The notes below the pieces were generated by a model. It searched no databases. It saw only the letters and a list, made by a program, of their open reading frames with translations, and was not told the DNA's origin. From positions 2,418,001-2,482,000 of the forward strand of contig NZ_CP117460.1 of assembly GCF_030687145.1 (NCBI RefSeq): a stretch of 64,000 nucleotides of DNA, read 5' to 3'. This document shows positions 8,485 through 17,066 of the stretch, piece by piece. This DNA is from Pseudomonas sp. FP1742 (lineage in GTDB: Bacteria > Pseudomonadota > Gammaproteobacteria > Pseudomonadales > Pseudomonadaceae). The stretch's first letter is position 1. Every line of letters begins with the position of its first letter. The position numbers were made by a program, and so were the translations under genes.

Positions 8485-9837
8485 TCATGATCGTGGCGTT
8501 TCGGGAGCGATGTGCCGAAGGCCGATGCTGCTGTAGTGCAAACCGGCTGCCGCCACATGCTCCGGGTGGTACAGGTTGCGTCCGTCGACGATCACCCGGG
8601 CGCGCAATTTGCTCGCCAGCAGGTCGAAGTCGACCACACGGAAGTTTTTCCACTCGGTGCAGATCACCAGCGCGTCGGCATCTTCCAGAGTGTCGTCGCG
8701 TGTGGCGCACAGGTGCAGGTCATTGCGGAAACCGTAAATGCGTCGGCATTCGGCCATGGCTTCCGGGTCGTATGCCTGCACGCTCGCGCCTTCGGCCCAT
8801 AGCGCCTCCATCAGATAACGGCTGGGTGCTTCGCGCATGTCATCGGTATTGGGCTTGAAGGCCAGCCCCCAGATCGCAATGGACTTGCCGGCCAGGCCAT
8901 CGGGAAATTGCGCCCGCAGTTTGCTGAACAGGATGTGCCGCTGGCTGTCGTTCACGTCGGTGACGCTGCGCAGCAGGCGCAAGGGCATGCCGTTGTGTTC
9001 GGCGGTGTGCAGCAGGGCGCGCAGATCCTTGGGGAAACACGAGCCGCCGAAGCCGCAGCCGGGGTAGATGAAGTGGTAACCGATGCGCGGGTCCGAGCCG
9101 ATACCTTTGCGCACCGCTTCGATGTCAGCCCCCAGCAACTCGGTGAGATTGGCCAGCTCGTTCATGAAGCTGATGCGGGTGGCGAGCATTGCGTTGGCGG
9201 CGTACTTGGTCAGTTCGGCGCTGCGGTTATCCATGAACATGAGCTTTTCGCGGTTGCGGCAGAACGGTGCATAGAGCTCGCTCAATTGGCTGCGCGCCTG
9301 CTCGTCATCGGTACCGACGATGATCCGGTCCGGACGCATGCAATCGGCCAGGGCACTGCCTTCCTTGAGAAACTCCGGGTTGGACACCACCCGCACCTTC
9401 AGCGCACCTTTGCCCCGGCGTTGCAGCTCTTGGCCGGCAGCGCTCGCTACCTGGTCGGCGGTGCCGACAGGCACGGTGGACTTGATGATCAGGGTGCGAT
9501 CGGCTTCCATGAAACTGGCGATCTGCCGGGCTACAGTCAGTACATGGCTGAGGTCGGCGGAACCGTCTTCATCGGCGGGTGTACCCACCGCGATGAAAAT
9601 CAGCTCGGCGTGTTCGACCGCGTCGCTGGCCTGAGTGGAGAAGAGCAGGCGACCGGTCTTGATGTTGTCTTCCAGGGTGCTGGACAGTCCTGGTTCGCTG
9701 ATCGGAGGCACGGCATGCTGCAGTTGTTTGATCTTGTTGCAGTCAACATCCACGCACAGTACGCGATGCCCGACATCGGCCAATGCCGCAGCTTGAATAA
9801 GGCCGACGTAGCCCGTACCAAATACGCTCACGTCCAT
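8485..9837 (-). CDS. ugd: UDP-glucose 6-dehydrogenase
   Basis: 450 residues. The N-terminal Rossmann motif MDVSVFGTGYVGLIQAAALAD, the middle-domain FLKEGSALADCMRPDRIIVG and the catalytic-cysteine segment GCGFGGSCFPKDLRAL are diagnostic for UDP-glucose/GDP-mannose dehydrogenases. It oxidises UDP-glucose to UDP-glucuronate with two NAD+, providing an acidic sugar donor. As the first gene of the operon it suggests the polymer contains glucuronic acid. Upstream is a divergent promoter region of about 250 bp shared with the sulfatase-like gene. Confidence 0.93.
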   Translation of the reverse strand: MDVSVFGTGYVGLIQAAALADVGHRVLCVDVDCNKIKQLQHAVPPISEPGLSSTLEDNIKTGRLLFSTQASDAVEHAELIFIAVGTPADEDGSADLSHVLTVARQIASFMEADRTLIIKSTVPVGTADQVASAAGQELQRRGKGALKVRVVSNPEFLKEGSALADCMRPDRIIVGTDDEQARSQLSELYAPFCRNREKLMFMDNRSAELTKYAANAMLATRISFMNELANLTELLGADIEAVRKGIGSDPRIGYHFIYPGCGFGGSCFPKDLRALLHTAEHNGMPLRLLRSVTDVNDSQRHILFSKLRAQFPDGLAGKSIAIWGLAFKPNTDDMREAPSRYLMEALWAEGASVQAYDPEAMAECRRIYGFRNDLHLCATRDDTLEDADALVICTEWKNFRVVDFDLLASKLRARVIVDGRNLYHPEHVAAAGLHYSSIGLRHIAPETPRS

Positions 9838-10086
9838 ACTGGCGTGCCTCGTAAAACGGTGGATGTAACTGAAATGAGACTGTCAAAAGGGGTATAGCCC
9901 AGCCTTGGGAAAGCGTGTCAGCAAAATGACGGATAGCTCGGGTTGAAACCCCCGATTTCACGGGCTATTTGCTATCAAGTGCTTGCCGCTGCTGGATTTG
10001 CCGCGATTTTGACGGGTTGCGGGCGATTTCAAGAAATCGATAAACGGTCGTAAGGCTTGTATTACAAGGGTTACAGGCACTTTAGC
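9838..10086. promoter_or_regulatory. Divergent promoter region between exopolysaccharide operon and sulfatase-like gene
   Basis: This intergenic region must hold the leftward promoter for ugd and probably a rightward one. A perfect 7-bp inverted repeat with a 2-bp centre (cgatttc-aa-gaaatcg, 10024-10039) is a candidate operator. A second pair of related halves lies near 9943-9960 (gaaaccc / gatttca). I could not identify a convincing sigma-70 or AlgU promoter by eye. Confidence 0.4.
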
Positions 10087-11934
10087 GTGTCAGATTTGAG
10101 TCAACGTTTTTTTGACGCTTTTGGCAAAAAACCGGCATTTCTTGCGCTTCCATGGCTTAGTGCTAGTGTCAGAAAATGGCTGACAATCATTGGTTTCTAT
10201 TGGCCAATGGCAGCCATGGAGGTCACTGCAACCGCCATGATCCAATACCTCAAGGAACTGTTGCTGGTTCTGTATTTATTCAAGAGCTACGACTATTACC
10301 TCGAACGTCTCGACGCGCTGGGCATCGGCTTCCCGATGCTGCTGTATGGCGGGATGTTCGTGGTGCTGACGATCGCGCTGTTCATGACCGCGTACATCCG
10401 TCAGACCCTGGTCCGTCATTTGTTCGCGTTGGCAATGTTTGGCTCGGCGGTTTTCTTCGACGTGTATACGCACGTGACCGCCAGTTACCTGACCTACAGC
10501 AGTTTTGTGTCGCTGGTGTATTCCGGCGGCTTCGTCCAGGAAGCGGCTTCCCAGTACCGCGATACGATCATCAGCGCGATGGTCAGTGGCTTGTTGCTGT
10601 TGTTCGGTCTCGGCCTCAAGCCGCGTCGACGGCTGCCGTTGCCGGGGGCGCTATTAGTGATGGCGCCGGTGCTTGGCGTGTTGCTGCTCAGCGTCGTGCT
10701 ATTCGTGCGGGCCGGCGAAGGCGCCCGTGGCTTGCCGATCATGTACACGCCGTTGGCCTATCTGAACCTGTTTACCTATGAAGCGCTGCACAACACCGTC
10801 GGCCCGCGCGAATCGGTGACCCTGGCGCGCATCGATCAGCCGGTGGGCTACGACATTGTGCTGATCATCGACGAGAGCATTTCCGGCAACTACCTGGACA
10901 TCAACACGCCGTTCGGTGTGCACAGCAACCTCAAGGACGCGCACCCGGGCGTGGACATCTTCAATTACGGCTACGCCGCGTCCATCGCCAATTGCAGCGC
11001 CGACACCAACGTCACCTTGCGCTATGGCGGCACCCGCGCCGACTACATGCGGATCAACACCACGCTGCCGTCGATCTGGCAGTACGCGAAAAAGGCCGGG
11101 CTGCGTACGGTTTACATCGACGCCCAGCGTACTGGCGGCAACTTGCAGAACCTGATGAACGCTGCCGAGAAGCAGGACATCGATGAGTTTGTGCAATTCG
11201 ACCAGACCAGCGTGCGCGACCGCGACATGGCGGCGGCGGCCAAGCTCATCGATCTGCTCAACGACGGCACGCCGGAGCTGGTGGTGATCAACAAGGTCGG
11301 CGCGCATTTTCCGGTGCACGACAAGTACCCGGACGCGTTCATGGCGTACCGCCCGACCTTGCCTCGGGGGCATTTTGTCGAGGTGGCGGACACGGGCAAA
11401 CGCGATGGTTTCAACGGTCAGCCGGATGACTGGGTGCTGTACCGCAATGCCTACAAAAATACCGTGCTGTGGAATGTCGGCGAATTCTTCGCACGGGTTT
11501 TCACCCAGGCCGATTTGCACAATGCGCTGCTGATCTACACCTCGGACCATGGGCAGGATCTGCATGAGCGGGGCAATCCGGGGCTCAACACTCACTGCGG
11601 CAGTGATCCGGTGGAGGAGGAGGGAGTGGTGCCGTTGGTGGTGATTTCGGGCAGCGATTTGAAGACTCTGGACTGGCAGGCGCAATTGCCGGCCAACAAG
11701 GATCGCTCCAGTCACTACAATATTTTCCCGACGTTGCTGCAGTTGATGGGCTATGACCTGGCGGGGATCGAGGCGGTGTATGGCAAACCGTTGAGCGTTT
11801 CGACAGAGGACGATTTCACCTTTAACTATCGGTTCAATGCGCGGTTGGGCGCGGTGCCTGCGTGGAAGTACATTGACCTCAACAGCATTGTGACGCCGGG
11901 GCAGGTGGTGCCGAGTGTGGCGGTGGGGCAGTGA
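10087..11934 (+). CDS. Membrane sulfatase-family protein (phosphoethanolamine/phosphoglycerol transferase-like)
   Basis: About 615 residues. The first 240 contain roughly five hydrophobic spans; the periplasmic part is a sulfatase-type alkaline-phosphatase-fold domain with YDIVLIIDESISGNYLD (metal site and nucleophile region, about residues 256-270) and IYTSDHGQDLHERG (metal-binding D-H, about 483-495). The combination resembles EptA/OpgB-like transferases that put phosphoethanolamine or phosphoglycerol on lipids or glycans. The start is uncertain: GTG at 10087 has AGG nine bases upstream, TTG at 10057 has AAGG only one base upstream. It diverges from the exopolysaccharide operon, so decoration of that polymer is possible but unproven. 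Confidence 0.8.
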   Translation: MSDLSQRFFDAFGKKPAFLALPWLSASVRKWLTIIGFYWPMAAMEVTATAMIQYLKELLLVLYLFKSYDYYLERLDALGIGFPMLLYGGMFVVLTIALFMTAYIRQTLVRHLFALAMFGSAVFFDVYTHVTASYLTYSSFVSLVYSGGFVQEAASQYRDTIISAMVSGLLLLFGLGLKPRRRLPLPGALLVMAPVLGVLLLSVVLFVRAGEGARGLPIMYTPLAYLNLFTYEALHNTVGPRESVTLARIDQPVGYDIVLIIDESISGNYLDINTPFGVHSNLKDAHPGVDIFNYGYAASIANCSADTNVTLRYGGTRADYMRINTTLPSIWQYAKKAGLRTVYIDAQRTGGNLQNLMNAAEKQDIDEFVQFDQTSVRDRDMAAAAKLIDLLNDGTPELVVINKVGAHFPVHDKYPDAFMAYRPTLPRGHFVEVADTGKRDGFNGQPDDWVLYRNAYKNTVLWNVGEFFARVFTQADLHNALLIYTSDHGQDLHERGNPGLNTHCGSDPVEEEGVVPLVVISGSDLKTLDWQAQLPANKDRSSHYNIFPTLLQLMGYDLAGIEAVYGKPLSVSTEDDFTFNYRFNARLGAVPAWKYIDLNSIVTPGQVVPSVAVGQ

Positions 11935-11982
11935 GATTTTGAGTGATTGAGGCGTACCCCAACTTTGCGTACACCATCGCCC

Positions 11983-12012
11983 ACTGTGGGAGCGGGCTTG
12001 CCCGCGAAGGCG
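11983..12012. repeat. REP element (single)
   Basis: One copy of the GTGGGAGCGGGCTTGC core followed by CCGCGAAGG. It lies between the sulfatase-like gene and the ABC transporter genes, without an inverted partner nearby. Confidence 0.85.
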
Positions 12013-12089
12013 TCAGACCGTTCAACCAAAGTTCATCGGGTGTACTCTCTCTATCCTTGCCCCACGCTCATCAAAGAGAGTTTCCTTTC

Positions 12090-12758
12090 ATGCTCCACGT
12101 CCAGGGCGTCTTCAAAAGCTACGCCACCCCCCAAGGCCCATTGCCGGTGCTGCAAGGCGTCGACCTCACGTTGAAGCCCGGCAGCAGCCTGGCGCTGATG
12201 GGCGAGTCGGGCAGTGGCAAAAGTACCTTGCTGCACCTGATCGCCGGCCTGGACAAGGTCGATCGCGGCAGCATTCGCAGTGGCGAGCATCGGCTGGAGC
12301 AGATGAGCGAAGGCCAATTGGCCAACTGGCGGCGCACCGAAATCGGCCTGGTGTTTCAGCAGTTCAACCTGATTGGCAGTTTGCGGGTCGAGGATAATCT
12401 GGCGTTTCAGGCGCGTCTGGCCGGGCGCCACGATCCGCGTTGGCAGGCGCATCTGGTGCAGCGTCTTGGATTGGCGGATCTGTTGCAGCGCTATCCGGAA
12501 CAGTTGTCCGGCGGGCAACAGCAACGGGTTGCCCTCGGTCGCGCCCTGGCCTCGCAACCGAAATTGCTGCTGGCCGACGAGCCCACCGGCAGCCTGGATG
12601 AGGCGACCAGCGATGAGGTGTTGAAGTTGTTGCTGGAGCTGCTCGACGACAGCCCGACGACGTTGTTGATGGTCACCCACAGCCCAAGAGTCGCTGCGCG
12701 GCTGGCGGAAAAAGTCGTATTGCACGGTGGCCGCCTGGCTGGCGCGGACGAGCGCTGA
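12090..12758 (+). CDS. ABC transporter ATP-binding protein (LolD/AttE-like)
   Basis: 222 residues from the ATG at 12090, preceded by AAAGAGAG. It has a Walker A (GESGSGKSTL, about residue 41), Q-loop (VFQQFNLIGSL), ABC signature (LSGGQQQRVALGRALA) and Walker B (LLLADEPTGSLD). The TGSLDE variant and short length fit the MacB/LolD group that works with FtsX-type permeases. The gene's end directly precedes the large permease at 12760, and a lipoprotein follows, so this is an AttEFGH-like export or lipid-handling unit. Substrate unknown. Confidence 0.9.
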   Translation: MLHVQGVFKSYATPQGPLPVLQGVDLTLKPGSSLALMGESGSGKSTLLHLIAGLDKVDRGSIRSGEHRLEQMSEGQLANWRRTEIGLVFQQFNLIGSLRVEDNLAFQARLAGRHDPRWQAHLVQRLGLADLLQRYPEQLSGGQQQRVALGRALASQPKLLLADEPTGSLDEATSDEVLKLLLELLDDSPTTLLMVTHSPRVAARLAEKVVLHGGRLAGADER

Positions 12759-12759
12759 A

Positions 12760-15231
12760 GTGCGGGTTTTTCGCGAAACATTGCGGGCACTGCTCAGCCA
12801 TTGGCGACAACACCCGGTGCAATTTTTCAGTGTGCTGACCGGGCTCTGGCTCGCCACCAGCCTGCTGACCGGCGTGCAGGCGCTGAACAGCCAGGCGCGG
12901 GAAAGCTACGCGCGGGCCAGTCAGTTGATCGGCGGCGAACCTCAAGCCAGCCTCAGCGCGCCCGGCGGCGGGGTGTTCTCTCAGCAATTGTTTATCGACC
13001 TGCGTCGCGCGGGTTGGCCGGTATCGCCGGTGTTGCGAGGCCGGGTGATCCTCAAGGGCCATGAAGACCAGCGCTTGCAGCTGATGGGTATCGAACCGGT
13101 GTCGTTGCCGGCCGGTTCCGCAGTGGCCGGGCAGGCGTTACCGATCGAGCAGGTCGTCGAGTTCTTCACTGCGCCGGGCAGCACCTGGATCTCGCCGCAA
13201 ACCTTGCAGGCGTTGGGCTTGCACGACGGGGAAACACCGATGGCCGAGAGCGGCGTCGCCTTGCCGCCACTGCGCGCCCAACCCGACATGGCCCCCGGTG
13301 TGTTGCTGGTGGACATCGGATTCGCCCAGCAGATTCTGCAATTGCCCGATCAACTGTCACGTCTGTTGCTGCCCAAGGATTTCACCGCGACCCTGCCTGA
13401 TCGGTTCAAGGGCCAACTCCAGCTCATCAGCAGCGGCGAAGAAAACAATCTTGCGCGCCTGACCGAGAGCTTCCACCTGAACCTCGATGCCTTGGGTTTC
13501 CTGTCGTTCGTGGTTGGCCTGTTCATCGTGCACGCGGCGATCGGCCTGGCGCTGGAGCAACGTCGAGGTTTGCTCAGAACCCTGCGCGCCTGTGGGGTCA
13601 GTGCGCGCATGTTGATTGCCGGCCTCGCCGTGGAGTTGGGTGGTCTGGCGCTGATCGGGGGTGTCGCCGGCGTGGTCAGCGGCTACCTGCTGGCCGGTGT
13701 GTTGTTGCCGGATGTCGCCGCTAGTTTGCGCGGCTTGTACGGTGCCGAAGTACCGGGGCAGTTGAGCCTCAGTCCGCTGTGGTGGTTCAGCGGTATTGGC
13801 CTGAGCCTGTTCGGCGCGTTGCTGGCCGGTGCCAACAGTTTGCTGCGAGCGGCACGTTTGCCGTTGCTGGCCCTGGCCGATCCGCAAGCCTGGCATCAGG
13901 CCCATGCGCGCTGGTTGCGACGCCAGGGGTGGGTCGCGGCGCTGGCTGCGCTGATCGCGTTGTCGGCGTTGATGTTCGGCGACAGCCTGAGCAGCGGTTT
14001 CGTGCTGATGGCCGCCTTGTTGATCGGCGCCGCACTGGCCTTGCCGGTGGTGTTGAACAGCGTGCTCAACCGGGTCCTGCGGCGCAGTCGCTCGGTGCTA
14101 GGCCAATGGTTTGTCGCCGATTGCCGTCAGCAGTTGCCGGCCTTGAGCCTGGCCTTGATGGCGCTGTTGCTGGCCCTGGCGGCGAACATCGGCGCCGGCA
14201 GCATGACCGCCGGTTTCCGCCAGACCTTCAACAACTGGCTCGAGCAACGGCTGACCGCCGAGTTGTACCTCAATCCGCAAAATCCGGCCCAGGCTCGAGA
14301 GCTGTACACCTGGCTCAAGCAGCAACCCCAAGTCAGCGCGGTGCTACCGAACTGGCAGGTATCGATCCAGTTGCAGGGCTGGCCGGCGGACGTCTTCGGC
14401 GTGATCGATCACCCGACCTATCGCCAGCACTGGCCGTTGCTGGAAGCCTTGGGCGACGACCCCTGGGAGCGGCTGGCCAAGGATGACGCGCTGATGCTCA
14501 GCGAACAATTGGCCCGGCGATTGAAGGTGCGCCTGGGTGATCACATAAGCATTGCCACGCCCAACGGTCCATGGTCGCCACGGATCGTCGGGATCTACGC
14601 CGATTACGGCAATCCCAAGGGCCACCTGCTGGTCAACATCAATCACCTGCTGCGCGGCTGGCCACAACTGACACCCAGCCGTTTCAACCTGCGCATCGAG
14701 CCGGCAGCGATTCCCGCGTTCCTGACGGCGCTGCAAGCCCGCTTCACCCTGGACGACAGCCGTATCGTCGATCAGGCCCGGCTCAAGGGGTGGTCCACGC
14801 AAGTGTTCGAGCGCACCTTCGCCGCCACCGCCGCACTCAACAGCCTGACCCTTTGTGTCGCGGGTGTGGCGCTGTTCATCAGCCTGCTGACCCAGAGCCA
14901 AAGCCGCCTCGGACAACTCGCGCCACTGTGGGCGCTGGGCGTGACGCGGCGTCAGTTGATGCTGCTCAACCTCGGGCAAACCTGGTTGCTGGCAATGCTC
15001 ACCCTGGTGCTGGCACTGCCGCTGGGCATCGCATTGGCGTGGTGCCTGGACACGGTGATCAATGTTCAAGCCTTCGGCTGGCGCTTGCCGCTACGGGTGT
15101 TTCCACTGCAACTGTTGCAGTTGATGGGCCTGGCCTTGCTCGCCACGTTGCTCGCCTCGGCGTGGCCGTTGTACTCGCTGTATCGCACGCAACCGGCGGA
15201 TCTGCTGAGGACGTTTGCTCATGAGGATTAA
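12760..15231 (+). CDS. FtsX-family ABC permease (two-module, AttFG-like)
   Basis: About 823 residues with two repeats of the FtsX/MacB permease module: an N-terminal span, a periplasmic domain, three or four spans around residues 245-480, then a second periplasmic domain and three spans at the C-terminus ending YSLYRTQPADLLRTF, the classic end of FtsX domains. GTG at 12760 sits one base after the stop of the ATPase gene; a GTG at 12727 would overlap it by 32 bases. Like LolC/E or MacB relatives it probably transmits ATP-driven motion to the periplasm. It overlaps the following lipoprotein gene by 11 bases. Confidence 0.88.
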   Translation: MRVFRETLRALLSHWRQHPVQFFSVLTGLWLATSLLTGVQALNSQARESYARASQLIGGEPQASLSAPGGGVFSQQLFIDLRRAGWPVSPVLRGRVILKGHEDQRLQLMGIEPVSLPAGSAVAGQALPIEQVVEFFTAPGSTWISPQTLQALGLHDGETPMAESGVALPPLRAQPDMAPGVLLVDIGFAQQILQLPDQLSRLLLPKDFTATLPDRFKGQLQLISSGEENNLARLTESFHLNLDALGFLSFVVGLFIVHAAIGLALEQRRGLLRTLRACGVSARMLIAGLAVELGGLALIGGVAGVVSGYLLAGVLLPDVAASLRGLYGAEVPGQLSLSPLWWFSGIGLSLFGALLAGANSLLRAARLPLLALADPQAWHQAHARWLRRQGWVAALAALIALSALMFGDSLSSGFVLMAALLIGAALALPVVLNSVLNRVLRRSRSVLGQWFVADCRQQLPALSLALMALLLALAANIGAGSMTAGFRQTFNNWLEQRLTAELYLNPQNPAQARELYTWLKQQPQVSAVLPNWQVSIQLQGWPADVFGVIDHPTYRQHWPLLEALGDDPWERLAKDDALMLSEQLARRLKVRLGDHISIATPNGPWSPRIVGIYADYGNPKGHLLVNINHLLRGWPQLTPSRFNLRIEPAAIPAFLTALQARFTLDDSRIVDQARLKGWSTQVFERTFAATAALNSLTLCVAGVALFISLLTQSQSRLGQLAPLWALGVTRRQLMLLNLGQTWLLAMLTLVLALPLGIALAWCLDTVINVQAFGWRLPLRVFPLQLLQLMGLALLATLLASAWPLYSLYRTQPADLLRTFAHED

Positions 15232-16294
15232 AGTCGGCGTGTTGCTATTACTGGCGTTGCTGAGCGGCTGCGACAACACCCCCGCGCCGGAAAAAGGCTT
15301 CGCCGGCCTCGGCCATCAAGCCGCTGCATTTACGCCTGTTGTTCCCGGACGAGTCTTCAGTTTCCCGGCAGATCACGGCCCCCACGATGGTTTCCGCATC
15401 GAATGGTGGTACGTCACCGCCAACCTCAAGGACGCTCAGGGTCGCGAATTCGGCGCGCAATGGACGCTGTTCCGCAGCGCCTTGAAAGCGGTTCCCGAGC
15501 AACCCGGCTGGGGCAATCAGACCATCTGGCTGGGCCACGCGGCCGTGACTTCCGCCACGGCGCACCATGCCGCCGAACGCTATGCCCGCGGTGGCGTCGG
15601 CCAGGCCGGAGTGAGTCTGGCACCGTTCAATGCATGGATCGACGACTGGCGTTTCAGCAGTCAAACCGCCGATGCAGACCCGTTGGCAGACCTGCAACTC
15701 AGCGCCCGCGACAAGGCGTTCAGTTATCAGCTTCGACTGACCGCAACCCGGCCACTGGTGCTTCAGGGAGACAAAGGCTTCAGCCAGAAATCCGAACAAG
15801 GCCAGGCGTCGTACTACTACAGCCAGCCGTTTTTCCAGGCCAGCGGCACCCTGGAAATCGACGGCAAAACCTACACCGTCAGCGGTCCGGCCTGGCTCGA
15901 TCGCGAGTGGAGCAGCCAACCGCTGACCGCCAACCAGACCGGTTGGGACTGGTTCTCCCTGCACCTGGACAGCGGCGAACAGGTGATGCTTTACCGCATG
16001 CGGCAAAAGGACGGCGCGCCATACCTCACCGGCACCTGGATCGACGCCCAAGGCCAGACGCAGTTATTGCAGGCCGACGACATCAACCTCACACCACAAG
16101 ACACCACCACCGTTGCCGGGCGTTCAATGCCCGTGCGCTGGTCGATAAAAATCCCCGCCAGGCACCTCGATATCACCCTCGACGCCCTCAACCCCAAGGC
16201 CTGGATGAACTTGCGCATTCCCTATTGGGAAGGGCCGGTGCGGTTGAGCGGGAGTCATGGCGGGCAGGGGTATCTGGAGATGACCGGGTACTGA
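15221..16294 (+). CDS. CrtC/AttH-like lipocalin-domain lipoprotein
   Basis: 357 residues from the ATG at 15221, with GAGGA upstream and an 11-base overlap with the permease gene. The start MRIKVGVLLLLALLSGCD is a lipoprotein signal with lipobox LSGC. The body matches the CrtC N-terminal lipocalin family (PF07143): RIEWWYVTANL, GREFGAQWTLFR, WLDREWSSQPL and GWDWFSLHLDSGEQVMLYRMR. AttH-type proteins of this family occur with the ATPase and permease just upstream. A hydrophobic ligand handed to or from the ABC permease is plausible; the actual ligand is unknown. Confidence 0.85.
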   Translation: MRIKVGVLLLLALLSGCDNTPAPEKGFAGLGHQAAAFTPVVPGRVFSFPADHGPHDGFRIEWWYVTANLKDAQGREFGAQWTLFRSALKAVPEQPGWGNQTIWLGHAAVTSATAHHAAERYARGGVGQAGVSLAPFNAWIDDWRFSSQTADADPLADLQLSARDKAFSYQLRLTATRPLVLQGDKGFSQKSEQGQASYYYSQPFFQASGTLEIDGKTYTVSGPAWLDREWSSQPLTANQTGWDWFSLHLDSGEQVMLYRMRQKDGAPYLTGTWIDAQGQTQLLQADDINLTPQDTTTVAGRSMPVRWSIKIPARHLDITLDALNPKAWMNLRIPYWEGPVRLSGSHGGQGYLEMTGY

Positions 16295-16640
16295 CCCGGC
16301 GCGCTCGGCGCCATGCCATTTTCCAACACAATGAACGCCCGATCGACCGAGACGGGCAACACTGCGATGAAATTGAAAGATCCTAGCGTTGGGCAGAGTG
16401 TCGGTGACCGATACCGATGTCCTGAATATGACTATCAGCATAAAAGTTGATCATTACTTGTACGTATTGATTGTTCGTATGCAGATTGTTGGACAAGAAT
16501 AATCAGTTTTAATGGTCGAACTGGTGGGTTTAAGTAGTTTGTAGGTTTTCTGTTACCTAATGCATACAAAATATTACGTGCATAAATTTCATGTTTATAC
16601 ACTAGGACATATTGGCCAATTTCTATTAAAATCCTTCCCG

Positions 16641-16776
16641 TTCGCCCGGTGTCAGGGCTCTTTACCGGTGCATGGATTGCCAGGCCATTACACTGGGCGA
16701 ACACCTTCTTTGGGAGGCGGTGTTTAAAAGTTTCGGATATATAAATGGGCGACCTTGGGGTCGCCCATTTTTTATT
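16641..16776 (+). ncRNA. Candidate small RNA ending in intrinsic terminator
   Basis: Three nested or successive helices are visible: ttcgcccggtgt (16641-16652) with acactgggcgaa (16690-16701), one G-U pair; aacacc (16700-16705) with ggtgtt (16719-16724), mutually exclusive with the end of the first; and the terminator stem. AT-rich sequence lies just upstream. No open frame fits. Transcription is inferred, and I cannot name an Rfam family. Confidence 0.35.
16743..16776 (+). terminator. Strong intrinsic terminator
   Basis: A perfect 12-bp stem (aaatgggcgacc / ggtcgcccattt) with a TTGG loop runs directly into TTTTATT. There is no protein gene close upstream on the plus strand, which supports a non-coding transcript ending here. 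Confidence 0.8.
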
Positions 16777-17066
16777 ACTTCGAGCCAACCGCCCGAGCAG
16801 TACAGGTTTTTGATTCGCAGGGAAGAGGGTGATCGGCTCTGTGATGAGATTAGCCTGTGGCAATACTGCAGCGATCCAACTAAACACTTTCAGGTACATC
16901 AATCTGCAGCGAAAGCTTGAACTTCGTTGCACCGTCCGGCGATGACACCTTTCACAACGAGACCCAGTAAACGGCACCCGTCACGGATCGGCGTGCGGCT
17001 GAGCGGCCGTGAGATAGACTGATCAGCGAACATCGGACGGTGGGGGTGCCAGGTGGCGCGATTCAC

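Larger units (their letters stand above)
16295..17066. other. Long intergenic region
   Basis: No convincing protein gene. The part from about 16430 to 16640 is clearly AT-richer than its surroundings. It contains a candidate small RNA ending in a strong terminator (16641-16776). A leftward open frame of 180 codons (16435-16977) crosses the terminator stem and has no Shine-Dalgarno or recognisable domain, so I do not call it. Confidence 0.5.

Noticed and set aside
16435..16977. 180-codon minus-strand frame
   Set aside because: It crosses the strong terminator stem, lacks a Shine-Dalgarno and has no domain; the region is better explained as intergenic with a candidate RNA.
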